A stretch of 64,000 nt of DNA, from NCBI GenBank assembly GCA_013397075.1, contig VWZS01002145.1, positions 199,519-263,518 on the forward strand, in the 5' to 3' direction. The position numbers were made by a program, and so were the translations under genes. The notes under the pieces are model-generated. The model was not told the DNA's origin. It saw nothing but the letters and a program-made list of their open reading frames with translations, and ran no database searches. Below, piece by piece: positions 11,201 to 22,968 of this stretch (the stretch's first letter is position 1; each line of letters begins with the position of its first letter). The DNA is from Rhabdornis inornatus. Its lineage: Eukaryota > Chordata > Aves > Passeriformes > Rhabdornithidae.

Positions 11201-12517
11201 GTCTCCAGACACTGTGTTCCACTGACATGCATCCTCACCTGAGAACTACGGTTTCTCCCAAAGTGGGCACTTCCTGTGTGAGCTTTACAGAATAAGGAGA
11301 ATTTTCTTCTTCCGCCTTACGGCATGAGGAGAAGTGTCATAGTCTGTAATGCTTTCAGGTTTGTAAGCAGAAGCTCTGGGCCATCACGGCTTGCCCTGCA
11401 CTGGCTCTGGTGTCTCGGAGGATTGCCCAGCTCCCGTGGGCTTTGGAGGCAATGCAAGAGCATGGCAGGAGGAAATCCCTTCCTTCCTCAGCCAGGGGAG
11501 ACAGAGACCTGCAGCTTTTACAAAATCTCTTGTTCAAACAATAATGTCAACCTTGCCATGGCAGTGATCAGCAGAGCCCATGTTACCATCTGATTCCTGC
11601 TATGCAAGCAGAGGCTGGTACAAACCAAAGTGATGATTCACACCCACCAGAATTCAGACTGCAGTTCAGAAGTGACTCTTTAAAAGCTTTGGAATAATTA
11701 TTCCACCTGTAGTTGGAATTTTTTTCTCCAGGCTCGACTTACAGTTTATAAATATGTGAGACAGGCGATTGGTAATTCAGTTTATAGTTTGTATGAACCC
11801 TGAAGCTTATGTCAACGCTGTTATCTATTATAGAAATGCAAACATGCTCTTTGATGTGTTATTCTCAGTGACTTGGGAGGATAAAGACGGAATACTCTAT
11901 GGGCATTTGTAAAAGAAATTCAGAAATTGCAAGTCTACTAGGACCTAACAACATATTTTAATTTATTTTTTTCTCCTTTGCAATATGCTTGATTACAGAA
12001 ACTTAAAAACAAGAGAAATATTGCATCTGTCTAGGTTTCTGCAGTAGGAAATCCCAAACTGGTTCCCCTGCTATGCCAAAAGCCCTTTTTCTGAGTATGC
12101 CAAACGTGTACAGCAGAAGGGAAATTTGGTGCCACAGATGTAGGATTTATTCTGTTGGACAGATTTCCTTGCTATAGGAGCACCTCCTGCTGGCTCTGCA
12201 CTGCGCTGCCCTTGGACTGCCCGTGTTTCCCAGACTTGGGAATAAAAAGGAAGCCACGTGAAGTTTCTCGAGATAGAGGAAAATGGTCATCGTGGGACCA
12301 GTTCTGCTGCTGTGAAGGGTGATAGGGAAGACTCCAGTGACTGATGCTTCCCGTTCTGCTACAGATACATATTTCTGTAGTCCCTAATGGGGTGTTGGTA
12401 CTCCACTACCTCGGTTCAGGGGTAACACATTATCTGCTCCCACATGTCTGCAGTGACCCAGCTGAAGTCCACAGAACAAATAGCTCGGGATGATTTTCCA
12501 CACAAAATGCCTCTTTA
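8273..12517. other. non-coding stretch, no gene recognised
   Basis: No coding exon, RNA gene or repeat can be supported here. Short reading frames on both strands are at chance length. The part around 11690-11830 is AT-rich, free of recognisable repeats and reads like possible regulatory DNA, but nothing in the sequence alone proves this. Confidence 0.45.
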
Positions 12518-12552
12518 NNNNNNNNNNNNNNNNNNNNNNNNNNNNNNNNNNN
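12518..12552. other. assembly gap (35 N)
   Basis: Thirty-five consecutive undetermined bases interrupt the sequence. They are flanked by ctcttta on the left and a T-rich run on the right, so the gap probably covers a homopolymer-rich or poorly covered spot. A reading frame spanning it on the minus strand is an artefact of translating N. Confidence 0.99.
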
Positions 12553-14411
12553 TTTTTCTTTTCTCCTAAAAAAAAAAATGTATAGTGGTTTTGTGGTCAT
12601 TTTAGTGAATTTTACTTGAAAATATAAAAGCAAGATACTAATATGTCCTTTTTGATTACTGCCACAATAAGCAGCTTCAGTGTTTTTTTTCCAAACAATC
12701 TCATCTTTGAAGGTTTGTTTAATATTTGTTTTCTAGGAGGCAGTTTTAAAGTAGTTCAAAAAAATAAAATCAGCCTACAAATGATAGGTTAAAGCTAAAT
12801 GAAATAAACTATCCTGACCAGAGTGCTTTTCTTCCTTGGAAAACTAAACCAGTTGAAAATACTTGCTGTCATTCTGATGCACAAGTAAAAGAAGTCCAAA
12901 ACATCAACATTTTCCCCAGAATGAGAGCACTGCCATCTCTGACATGTTTCCTTTGGTGATCAAAGCTCTTGGGATGGCTGGAGATGACATAAAGAAAACG
13001 TGGTTTGTTCGTTTAAATGCAGTGGGTGGGGAGCATGAGAGAGCAGAGTGTTGTAGGGAGTAGGACTCAAACATAAAATGAGCAGTAAAGATCTGTTCAT
13101 CAACGCCTTTTCCTAGTAGTAAGCATTAGCACTGTAGCAACACTTAAAGCCTTCTGTTATTGTTATTCCTATAGTCGCTGAGGAGGCTGTTGAAATAGGC
13201 ACCAGTGAACAAGCACAAGGAGACACAGACCTTGTCTCTACAACAGCTGAACTTCTGGTTTACAAAGGGACGACCCATGGTTTATTGAAAAAGCATTTTC
13301 TTCTTTAACTGCCCTATTCTAATATTTTGACACACCCCAGTGAAAACCCAGCAGGCCACTGCAGTGCCATGCTGTGCCCTGTTGTCAATCGCTGTCTGGC
13401 TGTGTGTGCCCTCCGGCTGTTCCTGCAGCCCGCTCCCTTGGTCACTTGTCACTTGGGGCTGCCCAGCTGCTCCTGGGGCCGATGTCACCAGGGTGAGCAA
13501 CAGGGTTCGGGTGACACTCATTGCAAACGCACAAGAGTCAGCCGAGGCAAATGCTCAGCTGGGACAGTGCCCTATACCCTGTATGACATACATTTTACAG
13601 AAAGAAAAATCGGAAAAAAAATCAGAAATACTGTAGAAAATTGTTTTAAACTCCTCTGGAACTATTTCGGTAAATCTTGCTGCTTGGAAAGCCAGACTCC
13701 TTTTATCTCATAGGAACTGAAAGGCAGAGGAAAATTATGACTGATATATTTTCAAGAATTAGAAAAAATTACCTAACCCCACATATTTGGAATATCAGAA
13801 TATTACCATTTAAGGCTGTGATTTTCAAAAGAGCTTATGGGATTGTGGCACCCAGACCTACTCCTGCCCCTATGGAAATGCATATTAATTTGCTATCAAC
13901 TTCCATGCAAGGGATCAAAACTCTTCAGCTCTCACTGAATTTCCCTGGGAGGCTGGTGACTGTTGCAAAAATCCCAGCTCAAACCTCCTTGCTGTCACTC
14001 TCTTTTCAGGGGAAATTCAGTGACTATTGCGAAAATCCCAGGCTGAACAACCTGATAACTCCTGGCTTTTAGGGCAGGAAGCAAACTCTGTGCATCCAAC
14101 CCAAAACCATCAGCAATCTCTCTTCTCCAGTTCAGAGGGGTTTGACACTTTTGCCTTTTACATCCTTTATGCTGGACAAAGGTTGTGATGAGTTTCTGTT
14201 ATTTGGGGATTGAGAAGAATCTGTGTCTGGGCAAGAGAAAGCAATTCTTGATCTGTCTGTAGCAATCCATTTCTGTTAAGTAGTTACTGTTTGAAAGGTG
14301 TCCAAAACCAAACGCATGAGCTGGGCTGGGGCGTGGAGGTGACTTGGGCAGTCATAAACACACATTCCCAGCCCATTTCAGCTGTACCAATCCATTTGTA
14401 CAATTTGACTC

Positions 14412-14431
14412 TGTGTGTGTGTGTGTGTGTG
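14412..14431 (+). repeat. (TG)10 dinucleotide microsatellite
   Basis: Ten uninterrupted TG units at 14412-14431. It is a likely length-polymorphic marker. Confidence 0.95.
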
Positions 14432-14599
14432 AGGGTGCTGGCATGGGGGTGCACACCCATTGCGTGTCACATGTGCAGATGGACAGCAGCAATGAGAGGG
14501 ACTGTCGCAGAAGAAACAAATCTGCTTTACACTAATGGCTCTGGATCTCTACTTGTTTAGAAAAAATACTACTTACAAACACATAAACCAGCTGTGCTT

Positions 14600-14900
14600 G
14601 CCTGTGCTCTCAGAGCGATGGTAATTACATAGATTTTTGGTCAGTCCTGTCATATTTACTCCACCAAATTGATTAACCTATGTAATGAGTACAGGACTGT
14701 GACCAATACTGACCCCACATCAAAGCCTGATATTGCTGCAGTGTGCTGACCTGAATTTTAATTGTTCAGTAGGTTTTGTAATTAAACTGCAAATGTGCTA
14801 AAGAAGAGATTAGGCATTTTAGCTAGCAGTTATGTATTTTCCCAGGTGTGCCAATTGTGTACACTATAAAATGTCCAACGCCTGCCTCAATACACAAAGA
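14600..14900. promoter_or_regulatory. candidate conserved non-coding element
   Basis: This repeat-free block combines TAAT/ATTA homeodomain cores (for example attgattaacc near 14680 and gtaattaaac near 14780) with an imperfect inverted pair, cagtcctgt at 14642-14650 and acaggactg at 14691-14699. It lacks open frames of note. The mixed, non-repetitive, moderately AT-rich texture resembles enhancers in vertebrate gene deserts and long introns. This is a judgement from reading, not an alignment. Confidence 0.2.
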
Positions 14901-16204
14901 TCTAACAACATGACATTTCATAGATGACTAAAGCTTCTTCTACTTTTTCTTGATATATTAAAATATGAAAAAACGTAATTTGTATACTAAAATTTTCTAT
15001 ATACATTATTGTGTAGCACTAAAGCTCTTGCTTAAAGGTATATAAATAAATCAACAATTAATAAATTACAACTTCAAGTCTCTGTGAAGTTCCCACAGGC
15101 TTGTACACTTGGTCCTCAGAGTCCAAAGGAGCTACTGCAGACAGATGTGTTTTTGTTCTTTAGGATCATCAGTGTGGTACATCTGTTGCTTCAGCCAGTG
15201 GCTATGCCAAACTTGAGAGAAAACACGTTGCTCATTAAATGAAGACAACTATCATAAATAAACGAGAACATTTGGAAAACCACCCATGCCTCACTTTTGT
15301 TTGAAAGAAACTTCTCTTTTGGAAGTTCTCGCAACATAAAAGAGAGGAACTGCACTGCCGCATTCCACATGATTCTTTCCTCTTTCATTTTTCTGGAGAA
15401 AAACATATGTTTCAACATCTGAGTTTCCAGCAAATGTTGCCTTCTACCTCCTGCGCCTGCTCCTTTGGCAAGGAGAAATCCAGTGTCTCTGTTGGTGCAG
15501 CTCCCTGCTTTATTTTCGACCACAGAGGAGATGGAACTAGAAGGAGGTGGGTTAATCTGGAATTGGGTGGGTTGTGCTAGAAGGGAGTAACTGGAAAGAA
15601 GATCAGTCTGTCATTCATAAAATTTTGTTTGAAACATAGGGGGAGAATTAGTAGCTACATTTTCATCTTGATGAGCTGGGACTTGGGAGCCTGCCTTGAG
15701 ATTTATTCAAGACCATGAATCTAATTTGAAACTCTTCTTTGGTATACTTGTATTTCCTCCATCTTCCTATGATTTAGTCCATCTATCAGTGATGGGTGTC
15801 ACCAGGACTCACAAGGGGATTGACTCTGTGGGTTTGACTGTGAGCAGAGAGCTAGGCTGAAGAAAGAGCAAGAGCCAGGTTTCTTTCCTACAGGAAGATT
15901 GTTGTGCGTAAAGAATAGTGAGGGCAGGATGATAAAATGTGGCAGGTTTTGGGAGTAGCAGATGTAGAGATAGAAGCAGAAATCTGAGATACAGGCTATT
16001 TGTCTCATAGATTTGGTAGCCAGAGTTCATCTAGAATTGGCAAAAAAAAAGTAGTCATCTACTGATACTTGGAAAAAAAAAAAAATTGGATGTAGATATG
16101 TAATTTCCTGGAAGGATGAGAGAGTCCTTATCTTTTTATATTAAAAAATCACCCTGCAAACTAAAGAATACTCACCTGGCACTGAAGAGTGTCCTGTAAG
16201 AGGC

Positions 16205-16238
16205 TGTTATGGTAAGAGGCACTGATCTTACCATAACA
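16205..16238. repeat. perfect 12-bp hairpin
   Basis: TGTTATGGTAAG at 16205-16216 is followed by a 10-base loop and its exact reverse complement, CTTACCATAACA, at 16227-16238. The stem has no mismatch. The right arm is identical to the left arm read on the other strand. No transposon ends or RNA gene features are recognised around it. Confidence 0.85.
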
Positions 16239-19200
16239 CTGGAAACGTATTCTCCAGGGACAATCTCTGCTTTGCTTTTCTTTCCTGTGTTCTGTCCAGA
16301 AATCCCAAAGGCATCTCTGGAAAGATTTTTCTTTCAATACGGAAATGTTTTGTTCAGCCACGTAGCTGAGTTCACCAAGTGGATGTGTTTTTCCCTCTGC
16401 AGTGTGCTCCAGGATGCCTTGATCCACACTGAGAGCCTCAGAATCCAGCTGAGCACTGCTTGGATGCGAACTTCCCTGCCTGTTTCCCAGCACAGGTTGC
16501 TCTCAGGCACAAGATTCTGCAAGCTATTTCGGTTGGTCCTGCCATGAAGGTATTTTCTGCATGCTGGAGTTTTTAAGAATGCTGATTTAAGTAATTTTGG
16601 CAAGGATGAGTTGAAATTTTGCTACCATTTTGCAATTGTTATTCATCCATTTAAGCATATTCATCCTTTTAGGCAGCCTTGATAAATCAGTGAGGACTCT
16701 TAAATGCTGACTGTGGGAATCCATGAAGAATGATGCCTTCATTATCACACTTGAATATGCATTGAACCTTGCTTCCCTGTCCAGGGGCACCCTCTCCTCC
16801 ACAGAAAACACCCTACCTGCCATGCCTGACTTTCTTGACTGTATTTGCAAGGACTGTGTGTTAAGTAAAACACCTGCGGTCTAAAGAAAATAATGTAGCC
16901 CCACTAAAAACACCAATGTGTTGTATCCTTTAAGAGTGACTGCATGCACTTGTAAGAGCAGATTTTAGATTGCAAACAAGACCTCCACATTTTCCAGCTG
17001 TCTTAGGCTTGCAGTGACAAAAGACCTTGCAGTGCAGAATGATGAGTCCAAACAAAAACATATAAATATACCAGATAAATAAAAGTTTTTGCTTGCCAGA
17101 GATCTCAAGCTCTATGAAATAGGTTTGGACTGTTAAACTGAGACAACAGTTTTCAAATAAAGTTAAATGAGATAACTGAAGACTGAAATCCTAATATAAG
17201 AATTAAGAGGCAAGAAAAGTCATAAATAAATTACTGATATATAATTCTAAGGTAAATATGTTAATTTAAAGTAAGTTTGCATACACATTTGGAAGATGTA
17301 ATTTCAAGACAGAATAACCAGTTTAAAATTAATATAATTTATTAACAATTAAAATTATACCACAAGCAGAGCGAGGTTGGAGGTGAAATATTGAGTTTCC
17401 TTTGATAGGTAGAGTAATTATGAAGTATGCTTTTGAAGTTCAAGAAGAGAGCCTTAGGACACAACATTTTTTAAAGTAAAAATTGGCTTGCACTCTGTTC
17501 ATGATTTATTTTTCACTAAGAAATGGGTGTGAGACATGATGTGATTTAAAATGTCATCCCTTGATGGAACTGCTTGAGGGTGACATATTTTTTTTTCTTT
17601 TTTACTCTACTTTTATTTATGTATTTGGCTGCTTTATTTCTAATTTTTTCTATCCTAGGAAACCTAAGGAAACCATGTAGATATTAAAAAAACCCCAAGC
17701 CATCAACACCTTCCCTGTCCCCCAAATAAAGCTTTCCCCTAAAGTTCAGGAAGCTAAAAGCTAGACTCTGGAGGGAGCCACCGGGAAGGAGTAGAGTTTT
17801 CAGCTGCATCTGTGTCGCGGCCAGCTTTGAGGAATTCTACTTGTGCATACCACCAAACAAACACATGGAACTAAGATTGTAGGAGTGTTGCTTGTCTTCA
17901 AGAGCAGGTTGTCCCACACATCCCTGGACAGCAAAGGCTGCTCCTCCTCTGTCCTCTCCTGCTTTTTTGCAGGGACCAGGATGTACAACCCCTTTCAGGT
18001 TTTCTTAGAAGCAATGTGCCGTGCAATACATGTGGCAATCAACACCATGGCTTTTGTGACATCTTTGCTTGCACTGGGCTTCACTGTCAGGGGGAGGCAA
18101 AGCTGGCTGTTGTGGCAACAGGCACAGAGGACAGAGGTCACGCTATGGCCAAAATACCTGCTTGCTTTGCAGACTCACAGCTAGAGAAGCTTTGGCTTAA
18201 CCTCAGTGGCATGTTTGTATGTCTGGTGATTTTTACCATAAATCCCACAAATTTTCTTCAAAGACCTAGCTGTTGGAGGCAGAGGATTTATGTGAGAATG
18301 TCATAAATTTAACTTCAGTGTGAGTCCCAAAATGTTTTGCCTACTGGTAGCTGAATAAATCTTGCGGGTCCTGGATGGGACAAGCTTCTGGACATGCAGT
18401 AGCATGGTTGGGCAGCTGTAGGGCAGATCCACCTGTGCTTGTTACATACAGAAATATAAAAAAAATAAATAAAGAGCAACACCACCACCACGCCCCAAAA
18501 AACAGCTCCTCCAGGAAAAAAAACCCAAACCACATGACAAACACTTTCATACAGATGTGCTCTGGAAAGCCAGGAGATATGGATGCTCTCTCTCTATGGT
18601 CTGCAGGCTGAATGACTGAGAACAAGGGGACTGTATTTCGTCACCAGCATGGAAACATTATAACCTAATAAACACAGGCACATATCTGCCCAGTAAGAGA
18701 AGCCACTTTTTTCCCTGCCATTTTTTCAGATAAAATTGCTGTCTGATCTAAAGCACGGCAGTCTTGCTAAAAGTCTATGAATTCTCTTTGTATGAGGAGC
18801 TGTAGCAAAGTTCATAGCCAGACTTGCTATAAAAACACAGCAGTTAAAAATAGCTGCGCAGTCAGGGAGCAGGATCCAGCTCTAAATGGGTGGCCCAGTT
18901 TGCTCTCGCAGTCAAGTATTGTAAACAAAAGTCAACCCTTTTGCTTTTAGGCTGCTGCTGATAGCTTTTTCTTTTCCACGGGGAAATGTTAATGCTTCCT
19001 TATCATTTGACAACTTTCAACTCTTCTTGTGGTCTTTGTGAAAGGTCTGTACCAAAAAAGTACCAGTGTCATTTTGACTGCAAGCAGGACTTCTTTGGGA
19101 AGGTGTTATTCATGGAGGAGAGGGAGTAGCTTTTTTCTTTAACTGAAGAATATTGGAAAGATTTCTGCAGGAACTTTGCAAGGAGCCCACAACACTTTTC

Positions 19201-22200
19201 TTCTGGCCCTGGCTGGCAGACAGAATTGCTACTGCAGTGGGAGATGGATTGGCTCCTTTTCTGCTCTGACAGCCATGAGGCTGCATGAATTACACAGCCT
19301 GGTGTTCTGGGTGGAGCAGTTCCGGAGAATTCATCCCAGCTGGGTCTCACACCAGGTGGCAAAACAAACTATAAAGGGCTGAGGGGCTAGGGAGCCCGGT
19401 TCCCTTCTTTCCTGCTGTGCTGTGGGCAGGGACTGCTGTGGGTGATTGCTGCCCTCCTCAATGCACAACGGAGAAAGCTGAGGCTTTGAAAAAGGAGGAG
19501 GGGGTAAGCGATATCGAAGTTGGTATAAGTCTGTTATAACTGGAAGTTTGGGGCTTTTTAAAAATGCTTGGTTGAAGAACTGTGTCAGTTGTGTTTTCTT
19601 GCTTGTGTTGATCTGCCGCCTGAATAATGCCTGTGCTGTATTGCTTTGCAGGCTTTTTATGTTAAATATGGCACAGAGAGGTCTCTCTATCCATCTGTGA
19701 AATGGGAGCACAATATTTATTGGTCTTACAAGGTTTTTTTCCCTGAGATAATTTTTTCTTTTGTTTTTAACTGTAAACCTTTTGAGGCTTGGTTCTTGTC
19801 TCGTGTGACTGCTTGGTGCCAAGCAATGATGGTGTTAGAGGCAGGCTGTAAAAAGTGCCATAAAATCCATGGATGCAAGGGTGAAAGAATGAGAAGACAT
19901 TCTTTTATTTTAGCTGCTTAAAATGGTGGTAGTCCATGGAAAGCTGTAGGCGTGTTCTCCATTACTAACTCATATTTTAATATGTGGTCTTATGGGAGCA
20001 AAAACATCTGCTGTTTTCTTAAAGCTGGTATTCCTAATACTTTATACCTCTGATGCAGTGTGAGGGATAAAGCCAAAATATGTATCTGTTGTCCAAGATA
20101 TGTTTGATGATATTGTAGCCTATGGTGTCCTCTTGCTGAATCAGCTCTTGCAAGAGGCTTGGAAATCTGTTACAAAGCTGGGAAACACACGGCTAATCCA
20201 TAAAACCTTAAATATATGTAAAGCAATGTGCAAATGACACCTACTAACTGGAAATTGCTACAGATAAAAGAGATCTGGCAGCTGAATCACAAAAATATTA
20301 TTCAGAGTAAATACTTACACCAAATTAATAGCCTAAAAACTGTTCCACCACTCAAACAGCCTTCAGAAGTATCAACTGATTTGAAAGAGTGGGCTGCTGT
20401 TAAAATAATAATAAATCCAGCCTTGTCCTGTCTCCTTGGTATCCTCCAGGCTTTCTCTGGTAGGGTATTTTGACTGCTGTGAGGATTTAAAAGAACTTTC
20501 TTATCACTGATAAATATCAAAGCTGATGAGGCTGCTGTGTGTGGCTGAGGTTTGCAACATGAGCACATTAAATACAGATGCTATACTTGATGCTGTAACA
20601 ATTTTTGCTACTTTAGCAAAAAATATGCAGGAAAGGTCTCTAGTCCTTTCCCAGAGGGCAGTGGGCACATTAAAATGAATACTTAAGAAAGTGACATGCT
20701 GTTGGTGTAACAGGAATATCCGGCTAATGAAAATCTACTTGTTTCAATTTTGGTAAGGCTTGGGTTGTCCTGCAAGTGTGGTGCTTTGCTCTGCAGCTCA
20801 GGAACTTCTGCTCATGCAGCATGAGGGAGCTCCTTCCTTCTGGTCATGCGAAAAGGCTGTTCTAGAATTTAGAGTGGTGATCTAGGACATAGCAGCTTCA
20901 CATTCACCACTCTGCTCCCTGCCTATACAGTGTTAGGCTCTGCTTCCCTGTTGAAAATAGTGAGGATAGAGGGTGGTGTGAGATAGCTAAAGGTTGTTTT
21001 TTGATAGCACAGTGGTGTTATGGGTCTAAGATACTTGCAGAGGACTATAATCTACCTTCTGTATATTAGTATCTAGAAAGCTTGGCACTGGGTTGAACAA
21101 AAGCTGCTCCTACCATTCTGAAGAAAAAGTAACAAGAATATCACTTCAGGTTTTTTTAGTTAAGGACTTCTGATGCTGTAATTGCAATAAAATTATCTAA
21201 GTTCTGCTTATTTTGGGTCTCTTCCAGTGTCGATAGAGAGGTCATCTGCTGAGCTTGATGCTGCTTCTCTGGGAGGTGATTTGCTGAAGGCTGGGTGTCT
21301 GCCCTGCATTGCAGGGTGCACCGGGGACATGCCTTCAGTGTATAATTTCCAAAGCACCCCTCCCTCACATATGGCAGATACTCCTGGGTGGCTGCTGTTG
21401 CTTCACAGGCTGTGGTTCAAGTATGCAAGTTATAGATTGGGCATGAGACCTATAAAGGACTATTAGATAGTGCCTTCTGAATGCCATGCTCGTAAACACT
21501 GTGAAAGGCTACTGGGTTCTCATAGATTGATAAGAAAGTTGTATATTCCTCATGCATTTCTTCCATTATGTGGATCCAGTGCTCAGCATCTCTAGTGACC
21601 AGGTTAAAAGTTAAAACCCCGAATTTCTTAGGCTGAAGACCTCATAACTATTTGACCTCATTATTTATTGAAGAGCACTGTCAAATCTTAAAAAGAATAA
21701 AATAATCTGTATTATACCTGTCAGAAGTAGGAGGGATACATCCTGACCCATCCTACACATGGATATGTGTAGCCTAGCTGTTGGCTCAACTTCTCTCAAG
21801 GAGAGCTAAAGAGCCACGTGGTGTCCTGGGTGCTGGATTTTGTACTTGGACCTGTGTATTAACACCCATCCAGAGTGGCAGCTCGCTATTGGATCTACAT
21901 CTGAAGCACCGCAAGAGTGCAAGTGCAGTTCCAGCAAGGGTCTGCTATAAATTACGTGGTAAATTGGCTCCAGATAAATCTGCTTTGGACTGTGCAACAT
22001 GAAGAGCTCATGTGGTGTGCTAAAGTCTCCTACTTCTTGCCCAGACCCTGTATTTTTGCAAGGAGCTGCCACGGCAGTTACAGAAACACAGATCTAGAGT
22101 CTGGCATGTTTGGGATGGCAAAATCCTACTGGATCATGTTTTGCACAAAGGCTGCTATCAGCCTCCTGGGCTTATTACTTGACTGGGATACAGGCAGTGG

Positions 22201-22327
22201 AATCTAAGAGCTGCATCAGATACTTCATTTAGCTGTAGCAAGTTGCCTTTAAGCGGCAGATTCATCTTGATTTTAATACATGCAGGCTGAGATTATGGAA
22301 GAGGTAGACATGGTATAGTTGTTTAAA

Positions 22328-22469
22328 CCTCAAAATATGTTTTAAAAAATTGATTTCCATGCATCTAAAGTAAAGATCAGTTATACAAAACATATTTATA
22401 TTTGCAAAAAAACCCAAAGCTAAACAATACGACAAAACAAATAGTTATAATTTAAAACATATTTTGAGG
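22328..22469. repeat. inverted repeat with 19-bp perfect arms
   Basis: The 19-base arm CCTCAAAATATGTTTTAAA (22328-22346) recurs as its exact reverse complement at 22451-22469. The two arms enclose 104 bases of AT-rich DNA. The outer bases diverge immediately, and I see no obvious target-site duplication. It may be a tiny non-autonomous DNA transposon relic or a foldback structure; no known family is recognised and there is no coding content between the arms. Confidence 0.8.
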
Positions 22470-22764
22470 CTTTTCATGTTGCAAAATATGTGCCTCCAAC
22501 AGCAGTAAAACCTCAATAAATATGATTTAAAAATTCTTTGTATTTAATACATAATTGTGCTATTGAGTAGGAAAAAAAATGGGGTTTAATAAAAAGTTTG
22601 ACAATGTGGTGGATGAGCTAGCAAAGCCAGCCTTTAAATTGACACCTGTTTAGTGAAAGCCATGTGCAATTAAAAGTAAATGAGAAGAAACTGGTGTTTA
22701 TTAATAATTCCTAATTATTGATCCAGTGCTGAGTGCAAACCAGTACTTTATAATCTGATAGAGC

Positions 22765-22968
22765 TGTGTTGGGACGCTTCAGGCTTAACATTAGGAAGCT
22801 GAGGGGGTGGCCAGACACTATAATCAGCTTTCTAGAGAGGTGATTTGTGTCCCAAGCCTGCCAGTGATAAGGGATGTTTGCACAATGCTCTTAATGTGTG
22901 CTAACTTTTGGTCAGGCAGTTGGGCTGGAGGATCATGGATCATGTCCATTCCACCTGAGTTTTCTGTA
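22765..22968 (+). mobile_element. CR1-type LINE 3' fragment
   Basis: Consensus-like blocks of a CR1 3' region appear in order: aggcttaacattaggaag, ggtggccagacactataat, ctttctagagaggtgattt, cccaagcctgccagtg, ttgcacaatgctcttaatg, taacttttggtcaggcagtt, and finally a tccattccacctgag stretch near the 3' end. The copy is diverged, 5'-truncated and non-coding. The orientation is that of the LINE sense strand. Confidence 0.82.

Larger units (their letters stand above)
12553..22764. other. non-coding stretch, no gene recognised
   Basis: About 10 kb without a supported gene. It contains a (TG)10 microsatellite, a perfect 12-bp hairpin at 16205-16238, a 142-bp inverted repeat at 22328-22469, and AT-rich homeodomain-motif-rich parts near 14600-14900 and 17040-17400. 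The longest open frame in the window, 163 codons on the minus strand at 19331-19822, falls here. It starts with a non-ATG codon and shows no motif I recognise; roughly one frame of this length is expected by chance. Confidence 0.45.

Noticed and set aside
12430..12633. Minus-strand frame spanning the N gap
   Set aside because: Twelve of its codons are undetermined; it is an artefact of translating the gap.
19331..19822. 163-codon minus-strand open frame, the longest in the window
   Set aside because: Non-ATG start, no recognisable motif, no good splice boundaries; about one frame of this length is expected by chance in 64 kb at this composition.
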